In this document: positions 6,955-15,266 of the stretch, piece after piece
Layout of the letters: every line of letters begins with the position of its first letter
Position numbering within the stretch: the stretch's first letter is position 1
Assembly (NCBI GenBank): GCA_019449595.1
Contig: JAGRPL010000005.1
Location: 1 to 64,000 of the forward strand
Origin: Rhodoferax sp.
Lineage (GTDB): Bacteria > Pseudomonadota > Gammaproteobacteria > Burkholderiales > Burkholderiaceae_C
DNA length: 64,000 nucleotides
Reading direction: 5' to 3'
Program-made: the position numbers and the translations under genes
Notes under the pieces: generated by a model
Database searches by the model: none
The model's input: the letters and a program-made list of their open reading frames with translations, nothing else
What the model was told of the DNA's origin: nothing

Positions 6955-7920
6955 CTACCTAACATGGGTTTCGTCCAGGAACAGGACCCCGTGGTGGGCC
7001 AGCGAAATTTCGCCGGGGCGCGGCGGCGAGCCTCCGCCCACCAGTGCCACGGCGCTGGCGGAATGGTGCGGGCTGCAGGTGGGGCGCTGCCCCCAGCTCT
7101 CCATGGAAAAGCGCCCGCTCAGGGAACGGATGGCGGCACTTTGCAGCGCCTCATCGGTCGACAGCGGTGGTAGCAGCCCGGCGAAACGGTGGGCCAGCAT
7201 CGACTTGCCGGAACCTGGGGGGCCGACCATCAGCAGGCTGTGCCCGCCGGCCGCAGCGATCTCGAGGGCGCGCTTGGCGCCCGCCTGTCCCTTGACGTCG
7301 GCGAGATCGGGTGAGTGCGCTCCGTGCGTGGGCGCCACGCCGGCCACGCGGGCCCAGCCGTCGTCCTCCGGGGGCGCGTCCCCGGCTGGCTGGGCTGCGC
7401 CGGCGGGGACGAACTGGCGCACCACGTCCAGCAGGTGCCGGGCGCGATAGACCTGCGCACCGGGGACCAGGGCCGCCTCTTCGGCGCTGCCGGGGGGCAG
7501 CACCAAGCGGGTGAGCACCCGGCCCGTGTGCAGGGCCAGCGCCGTGGCCAGCGCGCCCCGCACCGGGCGCAGTTCGCCTGACAGTGACAGCTCGCCGGCA
7601 AATTCGTAGCCCGCCAGTTGGGCGCTGTCGATCTGGCCGCTGGCGGCCAGGATGCCCAGCGCAATGGGGAGGTCCAGCCGGCCCGAGTCCTTCGGCAGAT
7701 CGGCCGGCGCCAGGTTCACCGTGATGCGCTGGTTGTGCGGAAAGGTCAGACCCGCGTTCTGGATGGCGCAGCGGACCCGCTCCCGGGCTTCCTTGACCTC
7801 CACGTCCGCCAGCCCCACCAGGGTGAAACTGGGCAGGCCGTTGGCCAGATGCACCTCGACGGTGACCTGGGCCGCTTCCAGCCCCAGCAGAGCCCGGCTC
7901 TGCACCAAAGATAAACCCAT
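6955..7920 (-). pseudogene. comM: YifB/ComM-family AAA+ ATPase, C-terminally truncated by island insertion
   Basis: The frame starts with the family-typical MGLSLVQSRALLGLE and runs 321 residues; intact members have roughly 500. The N-terminal Lon-S5-like domain and the AAA+ Walker A (GPPGSGKSM, about residue 238) are present. Homology stops right after the Walker B motif LFLDE, followed by the foreign residues THVR and a stop. The Mg-chelatase-like C-terminal half, including the sensor and arginine-finger regions, is missing. ComM is a branch-migration helicase acting in natural transformation, so this copy should be non-functional. A LexA-type box lies 71 bases upstream of its start. The break coincides with the edge of the low-GC island. 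Confidence 0.9.
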
Positions 7921-7987
7921 GGCAACGTCCTCCCAAAACAGTGCGCCAGCGCCCGCGGCGCGGCACGCGCAAGCACCACAGCGGTGC

Positions 7988-8009
7988 TAACTGTATTTTT
8001 GTACAGTTA
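7988..8009. promoter_or_regulatory. LexA-type SOS box upstream of comM
   Basis: CTGTATTTTTGTACAG at 7991-8006 fits CTGT-N8-ACAG, and the symmetry extends to TAACTGT ... ACAGTTA (7988-8009). It sits about 70 bases in front of the comM start on the minus strand. Confidence 0.7.
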
Positions 8010-8067
8010 TCTTAACGCAGGCCACGACCATTGGTCCATAGCGGCAGGCGCACCCGGCGCGGCCAGG

Positions 8068-8085
8068 TTGGCACGGAGCGTGCTT
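8068..8085 (+). promoter_or_regulatory. Sigma-54-type promoter of glnK-amtB
   Basis: TTGGCACGGAGCGTGCTT has GG (8070-8071) and GC (8082-8083) separated by exactly ten bases, as the -24/-12 sigma-54 consensus requires. It lies about 90 bases upstream of the glnK start, which fits NtrC-dependent nitrogen control. No clear NtrC site was recognised upstream. Confidence 0.6.
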
Positions 8086-8162
8086 AACCGAAGCATCTCC
8101 CGACATCCTGGAGAAGCAGAGCCGCCAGATCCGGTGCCTGCAACCCATTCTTTTCAAGCTGA

Positions 8163-8510
<348 letters not shown>

Positions 8511-8529
8511 CCCGAAAGAGAGCATCAAC

Positions 8530-10074
8530 ATGAAAAAACTGCTTGTATCCCTCGCCCTGGGTTGGGGCCTTCTGAGTGCCGGATCCCTGGCTCTGGCGCA
8601 AACGGCCGCGCCCGCCGAGGCCCCCGTGGCCGCGGCTGCGGCGGCCGAAGCCAAGCCCGCCGATGTGGCGGCGCCTGCGCCGGCAGCCGCGCCCGCCGTG
8701 GCGGCGGCTGAAGCCGCTCCCGCGGCCGCTGCGGCACCCGTGCCCAACAAGGGGGACACCGCGTGGATGATGGTGTCGACCCTGCTGGTGATCCTGATGA
8801 CCGTGCCCGGTCTGGCCCTGTTCTACGGCGGCCTGGTGCGCAGCAAGAACATGCTGTCGGTGCTGATGCAGGTCATGGTGACGTTCTCGCTGATCGTCGT
8901 GCTGTGGTTCCTGTATGGCTACAGCCTGGCCTTCACCGAGGGCAATGCCTTCATCGGCGGCTTTGACCGCCTGTTCATGAAGGGCATCTGGGACAACGCG
9001 GCCGGAACCTTCGCCAATGGCGCGACCTTCAGCAAGGGCGTGGTCATTCCGGAGATCGTCTTTGCCGCCTTCCAGGCCACGTTTGCCGGCATCACCGGTG
9101 CACTGATCGTGGGCGCGTTTGCCGAGCGCATCAAGTTCTCGGCCGTGCTGATGTTCATGGCGCTGTGGTTCACCTTCAGCTACGCACCGATTGCGCACAT
9201 GGTCTGGTTCTGGATGGGCCCGGACGCCTACACCGCCAAGGAAGTGGTCGATGCCATGAACGCCAAGGCCGGTTACCTCTGGCAGTCGGGTGCGCTGGAC
9301 TTTGCCGGCGGCACCGTGGTGCACATCAACGCCGCCGTGGCCGGCCTGGTGGGTGCCTACATGGTGGGCAAGCGCATCGGTTACGGCAAGGAATCCATGG
9401 CACCCCACAGCCTGACGCTGACCATGGTCGGTGCCTCCCTGCTGTGGGTGGGCTGGTTCGGCTTCAACGCCGGCTCGGCACTGGAAGCCAACGGCTTTGC
9501 GGCACTGGCCTTCATCAACACCTTTGGCGCCACCGCCGCTGCGGTGCTGGCCTGGTCGGTGGGCGAGGCGCTGCACAAGGGCAAGTCGTCCATGCTGGGT
9601 GCGGCATCCGGCGCCGTGGCGGGCCTGGTGGCCATCACCCCGGCGGCTGGTAACGTCGGCATCGGCGGCGCCTTGGTGATTGGCACCGTGGCCGGCTTCG
9701 TCTGCCTGTGGGGCGTGACGGGCCTGAAGAAGATGCTGGGCGCCGACGACACGCTGGACGTGTTCGGTGTGCACGGCGTGGGCGGCATCGTGGGTGCCCT
9801 GCTGACCGGCGTGTTTAATTCGCCCTCCTTGGGCGGCCCCGGCTTTGTGGCCGACTGGGTGACGGCGACCGGCGTCACGGCCGCGGACTACTCCATCGCG
9901 TCGCAAGTGTGGATCCAGGCCAAGGCCGTGCTGACCACCGTGGTCTGGTCGGGTGTGGTGTCGGTGGTGGCCTTCAAGCTGGTGGACCTGACCATTGGCC
10001 TGCGGGTGAGCGAAGAAGACGAGCGCCAGGGCCTGGACATCACCTCCCACGGCGAGACCGCCTACAACCGCTGA
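8530..10074 (+). CDS. amtB: Ammonium transporter AmtB
   Basis: A 514-residue protein with start ATG 8530. Residues 1-23 are a signal peptide (MKKLLVSLALGWGLLSAGSL ... ALA), followed by a 45-residue Ala/Pro-rich periplasmic linker typical of betaproteobacterial Amt proteins. Eleven membrane segments follow from about residue 75. The family motifs DFAGGTVVHINAAVAGL (first pore His) and DVFGVHGVGGIVGALLTG (second pore His) are intact. The C-terminal tail ends with DITSHGETAYNR, the segment that touches GlnK. It is co-transcribed with glnK and followed by an intrinsic terminator. Confidence 0.96.
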   Translation: MKKLLVSLALGWGLLSAGSLALAQTAAPAEAPVAAAAAAEAKPADVAAPAPAAAPAVAAAEAAPAAAAAPVPNKGDTAWMMVSTLLVILMTVPGLALFYGGLVRSKNMLSVLMQVMVTFSLIVVLWFLYGYSLAFTEGNAFIGGFDRLFMKGIWDNAAGTFANGATFSKGVVIPEIVFAAFQATFAGITGALIVGAFAERIKFSAVLMFMALWFTFSYAPIAHMVWFWMGPDAYTAKEVVDAMNAKAGYLWQSGALDFAGGTVVHINAAVAGLVGAYMVGKRIGYGKESMAPHSLTLTMVGASLLWVGWFGFNAGSALEANGFAALAFINTFGATAAAVLAWSVGEALHKGKSSMLGAASGAVAGLVAITPAAGNVGIGGALVIGTVAGFVCLWGVTGLKKMLGADDTLDVFGVHGVGGIVGALLTGVFNSPSLGGPGFVADWVTATGVTAADYSIASQVWIQAKAVLTTVVWSGVVSVVAFKLVDLTIGLRVSEEDERQGLDITSHGETAYNR

Positions 10075-10132
10075 GTACCGATGCTGCCCCGGGGGGGCAG
10101 CGTTACGAACCTGTTTCGAACCGGTGGAAACC

Positions 10133-10172
10133 GTGGCCCGACAGAACTTCGGTTCTGCCGGGCCACTTTTTT
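10133..10172 (+). terminator. Intrinsic terminator after amtB
   Basis: A 14-base near-perfect stem (GTGGCCCG-ACAGAA with TTCTG-CCGGGCCAC) around a CTTCGG loop is followed by six T. It lies 58 bases behind the amtB stop codon. Confidence 0.9.
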
Positions 10173-10245
10173 GCCGGATCCCGGTGCACAATTTCACCTG
10201 ACAGCGCCCAGACCGTCCCGGCCCTTCAACCCGAAAGCACCCACC

Positions 10246-11109
10246 ATGCATTCCCCGCTGACCCTGCACTGTGCCGACCTGTTGTGTGAAATCAAACCCG
10301 AGCTGGGCGGCTGCATTGCCGGCCTGTGGCTGAGGGACGTGCCGGTGCTGCGCTCCACCCACGCGCCCGCGCTGCATTCGGTGCGCCAGTCGGCAAGCTA
10401 CCCGCTGGTGCCGTTTTCCAATCGGGTGGGCCACGCCTGCCTGCAGTGGGCGGGCACCGACCACCCCCTGGTGCGCAACTGCGAGCCCGAACCCCACGCC
10501 ATCCACGGGGTGGGCTGGGAGCGGCCATGGACCGTGCTGGAGTCCAGCGCCACCCTGGCACTGCTGTCCTATGAACACAAGGCCGACGCTGCCTGGCCGT
10601 TCGATTTCGACACCTCGCAGGCCTTCAAGCTGGAGCCGGGCGCCCTGGAGCTGAGCCTCTCCATCACCAACCAGTCGGTGGTATCGGCCCCAGTGGGGCT
10701 GGGCTGGCACCCCTACTTTGTCAAGCGGGCCGACAGCCGCATCCGGTTTGACGCCACCGGCCGCTGGGACATGGGCGAAGACATGTTGCCCACCGGGCGG
10801 CGGGCCAGTACCGGCTTGCAGGCCGACTGTGCCACCCTGACGGTGGACCACTGCTTTGACGGCTGGAGCGGCGTGCTGCACCTGCAGGACGCGGTGCTGC
10901 ACACCCGCGTGGCCTCCAGCCTGAGTCGCCTGGTGGTGTACACCGCGCCCGGGCGCGACAGCATCGCCATCGAACCCGTCAGCCACGTCAACAACGCCTT
11001 CAACCGCCTGACCCACACGGACGCCACGGCCCAGGAACTGGGCGTGTGCATCCTGCAGCCGGGGCAGACGTTTTCGTGCGACATGCGCATCGAAGTGGAG
11101 CGTGTCTGA
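10246..11109 (+). CDS. Aldose 1-epimerase family protein
   Basis: A 287-residue galactose-mutarotase-fold protein starting MHSPLTLHCADL. Recognisable segments are VPFSNRVGHA and HGVGWERPW (substrate-binding region), GLGWHPYFVK with the conserved HPYF, and NAFNR near the C-terminus. It probably interconverts anomers of an aldose or hexose-6-phosphate-like sugar in the cytoplasm. Its stop overlaps the ATG of the downstream SMP-30 gene (TGATG), which indicates a sugar-acid catabolic operon. Confidence 0.88.
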   Translation: MHSPLTLHCADLLCEIKPELGGCIAGLWLRDVPVLRSTHAPALHSVRQSASYPLVPFSNRVGHACLQWAGTDHPLVRNCEPEPHAIHGVGWERPWTVLESSATLALLSYEHKADAAWPFDFDTSQAFKLEPGALELSLSITNQSVVSAPVGLGWHPYFVKRADSRIRFDATGRWDMGEDMLPTGRRASTGLQADCATLTVDHCFDGWSGVLHLQDAVLHTRVASSLSRLVVYTAPGRDSIAIEPVSHVNNAFNRLTHTDATAQELGVCILQPGQTFSCDMRIEVERV

Positions 11110-12032
11110 TGCCCTGGCACACCTTCAGCTCCGCCACCTATGCGTTGGGCGAATCCCCCTTCTGGCACCCGCAGGAGCAGACCCTGTACTGGGTGGACAT
11201 ACCCGGCAAGCAAGTTCTGCGCGCCAACGGGTACACCGGCGCCGTGCAAGCCTGGGACATGCCCAGCGAGCCCGGCTGCATCGCGCCGGCAGCCAGCGGC
11301 GGCCTGGTGCTGGCCTTGCGCCACGGCGTGTTTCGCGCACGCCAGTGGGGTGGCCCGCTGGAGCCCCTGGTCACGCTGCCCTACGACCCCGCCACCGTGC
11401 GCGCCAACGATGGCAAGTGCGATGCCCTGGGGCGCTTCTGGGTGGGCACCATCGACGAAACCAAGACGCACGACGCCGCAGCGCTGTATTCCATCGACTG
11501 CCGGGGCGGACGCGTCCCGCAGGTGGTCTGCCATGCCCGCAATGCCCTGACCGCCAACGGACTGGCCTGGAGCCCCGACGGGCGCACCCTGTACTGGGCC
11601 GACACGCCCCGCCACGTGGTGCATGCCTGGGATTTCGATGCCGAGGCCAACACGCTGACGGCGCACAGCCCCTTCCAGCAGTTCCTGCCCAAACCGGCGG
11701 ATTGGCAATTCGACCGCCCCGGGCAGCCCGCGTACGGCGGGCGCCCCGACGGCGCGGCCGTCGACGTACAAGGCAACTACTGGGTCGCCCTGTACGAGGG
11801 GCAGCGCGTGTGCCAGTTCGCGCCCGACGGCACGCTGCTGGCCGCCTACCCCACGCCCGCCCAGTGCCCCACCATGCCCTGTTTTGGCGGCGAGGACCTG
11901 CAGACGCTGTACCTCACCACCGCGCGCCATGGCCGCAGCGCCGCCGAGCTGCAGGCCTACCCCCTGTCGGGGGCCGTGTTTTCCCTGCGGGTGGCGGTTC
12001 CGGGCCTGCCCGTCCTTTTTTTTGCCGATTGA
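11109..12032 (+). CDS. SMP-30/gluconolactonase/LRE family protein
   Basis: A 307-residue six-bladed beta-propeller. Visible features: the entry motif GESPFWHPQEQTLYWVDI, the metal-ligand region RANDGKCDALGRFWVG, and NGLAWSPDGRTLYWADT and PDGAAVDVQGNYWVAL later. Family members hydrolyse sugar lactones with a divalent metal held by the Glu, Asn and Asp residues in these motifs. Coupling to the preceding epimerase supports a role in an oxidative sugar pathway. The exact lactone cannot be told from sequence. Confidence 0.9.
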   Translation: MPWHTFSSATYALGESPFWHPQEQTLYWVDIPGKQVLRANGYTGAVQAWDMPSEPGCIAPAASGGLVLALRHGVFRARQWGGPLEPLVTLPYDPATVRANDGKCDALGRFWVGTIDETKTHDAAALYSIDCRGGRVPQVVCHARNALTANGLAWSPDGRTLYWADTPRHVVHAWDFDAEANTLTAHSPFQQFLPKPADWQFDRPGQPAYGGRPDGAAVDVQGNYWVALYEGQRVCQFAPDGTLLAAYPTPAQCPTMPCFGGEDLQTLYLTTARHGRSAAELQAYPLSGAVFSLRVAVPGLPVLFFAD

Positions 12033-12098
12033 CGGGCGGCGCCTGCGGGTTTGCGATATTCCCGCCCATGCGGGGCGCGCGTCCCTTACCATTGCCAC

Positions 12099-13283
12099 AT
12101 GCCCTCCATGGAATCCACACGCTCCCATCTTGCCGACCGCGTTCGCGCCGCCGTGGTCGACCGCACCCCGCTGCGCATCCGCGGCGGGGGCAGCAAGGAC
12201 TTTTATGGCCGCAGCCTGGAGGGCGAGGTGCTGGACACCACCGGCCTGGCCGGCATCGTCAGCTACGAGCCCAGTGAGCTGGTGGTGACGGTGGGGGCGG
12301 GCACGCCCCTGGCCGAGCTGGAAGCCGTGCTGGCCGCACAGGGCCAGTGCCTGCCGTTTGAACCACCGCACTTTGCCTGGTCCGGCGCACGCCAGGCCAC
12401 GGTGGGCGGCATGGTGGCAGCCGGCCTGAGCGGCCCGGCGCGCGCCAGCGCAGGCGCGGTGCGGGAATTTGTGCTCGGTCTGCAGATGGTCAACGGCCGC
12501 GGCGAGTCACTCATTTTTGGCGGCCAGGTCATGAAGAACGTGGCCGGCTACGACGTTTCGCGCATGCTGGTGGGCAGCATGGGAACCCTGGGGCTGATCA
12601 CCGAGGTCTCGCTCAAGGTGCTGCCGGTGGCGCCGGCCGAAGCCACGCTGGTGTTCGAGCTGGACCAGGCGCAGGCCCTGGACTGCCTGCACCGCTGGGG
12701 CGGTCAGCCCTTGCCGCTCAACGCCAGCTGCTGGGTCCGCGACGACACCGACCCCCGCGGCGCGCGCGACCTGCTGTTTGTGCGCCTGCGCGGCGCCGTG
12801 GCAGCCGTCGAGGCGGCCTGCCGCACGATGCTGGCCGGGCAGCCCGGCACCCGCATGGACAACGCGCAGGCGTCAGGCGACTGGCAGCTGTGCCGCAACC
12901 AGCAACTGCCCTTTTTCACGCAGCCACCGGCGGCGGGCCACGTGCTGTGGCGCCTGAGCGTGGCCCAGACTGCGCCGGTGCTGTCCCTGCCCTGGCCGCA
13001 GCTGGTGGAGTGGCACGGCGGCGTGCGCTGGCTGTGGGCGCCGGTGGATGCCGGCGCGCAGCTGCAGGCGCTGGCCCGCGATCACGGCGGTCATGCTACG
13101 CTTTTTGTAGCTGCCGGCGCAGTATCTACGGGTTCTGCGGATCGATTTGCCACGCAAAACCCGGCACTCATGGCGATCCAGCGCCGCCTCAAGGACACCT
13201 TCGACCCGCAGGGCATTTTTGGCCCTGGCCGGCTGTTTGATTTTTCCAGCGCCTCCAGCCATGCAAACCAACCTCGCCCCTGA
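12099..13283 (+). CDS. glcE: Glycolate oxidase FAD-binding subunit GlcE
   Basis: A 394-residue protein; ATG 12099 chosen, ATG 12108 also possible. The PCMH-type FAD domain shows IRGGGSKDFYGR, VTVGAGTPLAELE and the GGMVAAGLSGPARAS loop, then MKNVAGYDVSRMLVGSMGTLG. The C-terminus ends with LKDTFDPQGIFGPGRL. With GlcD and GlcF it oxidises glycolate to glyoxylate. No glcD lies in the window. Bases 13094-13147 carry an AT-rich interspersed-repeat-like sequence within the coding frame, giving the unusual stretch ATLFVAAGAVSTGSADRF. The end overlaps glcF by 23 bases. Confidence 0.92.
   Translation: MPSMESTRSHLADRVRAAVVDRTPLRIRGGGSKDFYGRSLEGEVLDTTGLAGIVSYEPSELVVTVGAGTPLAELEAVLAAQGQCLPFEPPHFAWSGARQATVGGMVAAGLSGPARASAGAVREFVLGLQMVNGRGESLIFGGQVMKNVAGYDVSRMLVGSMGTLGLITEVSLKVLPVAPAEATLVFELDQAQALDCLHRWGGQPLPLNASCWVRDDTDPRGARDLLFVRLRGAVAAVEAACRTMLAGQPGTRMDNAQASGDWQLCRNQQLPFFTQPPAAGHVLWRLSVAQTAPVLSLPWPQLVEWHGGVRWLWAPVDAGAQLQALARDHGGHATLFVAAGAVSTGSADRFATQNPALMAIQRRLKDTFDPQGIFGPGRLFDFSSASSHANQPRP
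13094..13147 (+). repeat. Interspersed TGCTAY/TAGCT repeat, copy inside glcE
   Basis: The sequence TGCTACGCTTTTTGTAGCTG followed by CCGGCGCA matches the pattern TGCTAY-N(7-10)-TAGCT-N(4-8)-CGCA seen at five other places in the window. It is AT-rich against its surroundings and stays in frame within glcE. Confidence 0.55.
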
Positions 13284-14511
13284 GTACCAGAACACGCCCG
13301 ATGGCCGGGCCGCCGAGGCCATCCTGCGCAAGTGCGTGCACTGCGGGTTCTGCACGGCCACCTGCCCCACCTACCAGTTGCTGGGCGACGAGCTCGATGG
13401 CCCGCGTGGGCGCATCTACCTGATGAAGCAGGTGCTCGAAGGCCAGGAGCCCACGCGCAAGACCCAGCTGCACCTGGACCGCTGCCTGACCTGCCGCAAC
13501 TGCGAAACCACCTGCCCCAGCGGGGTGGACTACGGCCACCTGATCGATATCGGCCGCAAGCTGGTGGACGCCAAGGTGCCCCGTCCGGCGACGGAAAAAG
13601 CGGTGCGCTGGGCGCTGAAGGAAGGCCTGCCATCACCCCTGTTCGGCCCAGCCATGCAACTGGGGCAACTGGTGCGCCCGCTGCTGCCGGCCAGCTTGAA
13701 AGCCAAGGTGCCGCCCAAGCAGGACGCCGGCGCCTGGCCCACGCGGACGCACGCCCGCAAGGTGCTCATGCTGGCGGGCTGCGTGCAGCCGGCCATGGGC
13801 CCCAACATCAACACCTCCACCGCGCGGGTGCTGGACGCCGCCGGCATCCAGACCGTGGTGGCGGCCCAGGCGGGCTGCTGCGGCGCGGTCAAGTTCCACC
13901 TCAACGACCAGGACGGCGGCAAGGCCGAGATGCGCGCCAACATCGACGCCTGGTGGCCCTACGTGCAGGACGGCAGCGTGGAGGCCATCGTGATGAACGC
14001 CTCGGGCTGCGGCGTCACCGTCAAGGAGTACGGCCACATCCTGCAGGACGACGTGGCGTACGCCGACAAGGCGCAGCGCATCAGCGCGCTGACCCGCGAC
14101 CTGAGCGAACTGCTGCCCGAACTGGTCCCGGCGCTGAAAGCCGCGCAGCCGGGGCTGGCCGACGCGGTGGCGCGCACGGCCACCGCCCTGGCCTACCACC
14201 CGCCGTGCACCTTGCAGCACGGCCAGAAGCTCCGGGGCGGCGTGGAGCAGTATCTGGGGGAGCTCGGTTTTGACATTCAGGTGGCCCGCTGCGAGGCCCA
14301 CCTGTGCTGTGGCTCGGCGGGCACCTACAGCGTGCTCAACCCCACGCTGTCGTACCAGTTGCGCGACCGCAAGCTGGGCCATCTGGGCGCGTTGCAGCCG
14401 GACGTCATCGTGTCGGCCAACATCGGCTGCATCACCCACCTGCAAAGCGGCACCGAGACGCCGGTGAAGCACTGGGTGGAAGTGCTGGATGCGGCGCTGT
14501 CCGCGGCGTGA
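13261..14511 (+). CDS. glcF: Glycolate oxidase iron-sulfur subunit GlcF
   Basis: A 416-residue protein. The N-terminal half has two 4Fe-4S ferredoxin motifs, CVHCGFCTATCPTY (about residue 26) and CLTCRNCETTCPSG (about residue 76). The C-terminal half has two CCG-type domains: AGCCGAVKFH and HLCCGSAGTYS. It passes electrons from GlcDE to the quinone pool. The start ATG 13261 lies inside glcE, consistent with translational coupling. Confidence 0.95.
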   Translation: MQTNLAPEYQNTPDGRAAEAILRKCVHCGFCTATCPTYQLLGDELDGPRGRIYLMKQVLEGQEPTRKTQLHLDRCLTCRNCETTCPSGVDYGHLIDIGRKLVDAKVPRPATEKAVRWALKEGLPSPLFGPAMQLGQLVRPLLPASLKAKVPPKQDAGAWPTRTHARKVLMLAGCVQPAMGPNINTSTARVLDAAGIQTVVAAQAGCCGAVKFHLNDQDGGKAEMRANIDAWWPYVQDGSVEAIVMNASGCGVTVKEYGHILQDDVAYADKAQRISALTRDLSELLPELVPALKAAQPGLADAVARTATALAYHPPCTLQHGQKLRGGVEQYLGELGFDIQVARCEAHLCCGSAGTYSVLNPTLSYQLRDRKLGHLGALQPDVIVSANIGCITHLQSGTETPVKHWVEVLDAALSAA

Positions 14512-14564
14512 CGCTGTACGGATTGTTTTTGTCTGAAAGACCTGTCGTGTAAGGTCCGTTGCGT

Positions 14565-15266
14565 ATGAGAGACTATCTTGGTCGTTTCAAGGATTGGCGC
14601 CAATCGGCTCAGGCAGAGCACGATAGCGTGTCCGACGAGGCGCTGATGATCAACATGCACCGACTCCGGTGGATGGCTTCTGTGGTCGCCGCGCTCACCT
14701 TGGTTTTGGGGGTGTCTTACTGGCTGGGCACGACCGGTCCGACGTCGCGCGAAGTTGCCTGGGGCCGGTTGCATGCCTGGGCTGATTTCAGCATGGCTTT
14801 TGTCTTTACGCTGGTAGGCTGGGCCGCGCACCATGTGATCAAGCAGGGCCGCGCTACGCCGGCGGCGCAGCTGCTGGTCGTCCTGACGGTTGGCTGGACG
14901 CTCGGGGTCACGATTGTGATCACCACGATCGACCAGATGTTCTTGCCGGGCATTACCGCGTTTTTGTTTGGCAGCATCACCATTGGCGCCGTGCCCTTGA
15001 TGCGGCCCAGGCTGTCACTGTCGATGTTTCTGGTCGCCTACGTCGTGCTGTACAACGCGCTGCCACTCACCCAGCATGACTTGGTGCTGCTGCATCTTGG
15101 CCGGGTTACCGGTCTGGCGGCGGTCGTACTGAGTTTCTTTGTGTCCGTGGTGCTGTGGCGTCAGTTCACCGCCGACATCTTGCTGCACAGGGCGCTCCAG
15201 CACAGCAACGCTGCGTTGACGGCAGAACAGAACGACCTGAAAGGGCAGACGCGACATGACGACTGA
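14565..15266 (+). CDS. Membrane sensor domain protein lacking GGDEF, paralogue of the next gene
   Basis: A 233-residue protein if ATG 14565 is used. It begins with a conserved EHDSVSDEALMINMHRLRWM segment and has about six membrane helices, ending with VVLSFFVSVVLWRQFTADIL. It aligns along its whole length with residues 1-240 of the gene at 15256 and stops just where that protein enters its GGDEF domain (QTRHDD here, LAQHDGLTG there). Its stop codon overlaps the start of the neighbour (ATGACGACTGA). It therefore looks like a tandem duplicate that lost its output domain, perhaps acting as a partner or decoy for the intact protein. Confidence 0.75.
   Translation: MRDYLGRFKDWRQSAQAEHDSVSDEALMINMHRLRWMASVVAALTLVLGVSYWLGTTGPTSREVAWGRLHAWADFSMAFVFTLVGWAAHHVIKQGRATPAAQLLVVLTVGWTLGVTIVITTIDQMFLPGITAFLFGSITIGAVPLMRPRLSLSMFLVAYVVLYNALPLTQHDLVLLHLGRVTGLAAVVLSFFVSVVLWRQFTADILLHRALQHSNAALTAEQNDLKGQTRHDD

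Noticed and set aside
6904..7450. Plus-strand frames across the comM junction
   Set aside because: They are antisense to the recognisable comM coding sequence and contain no motif.
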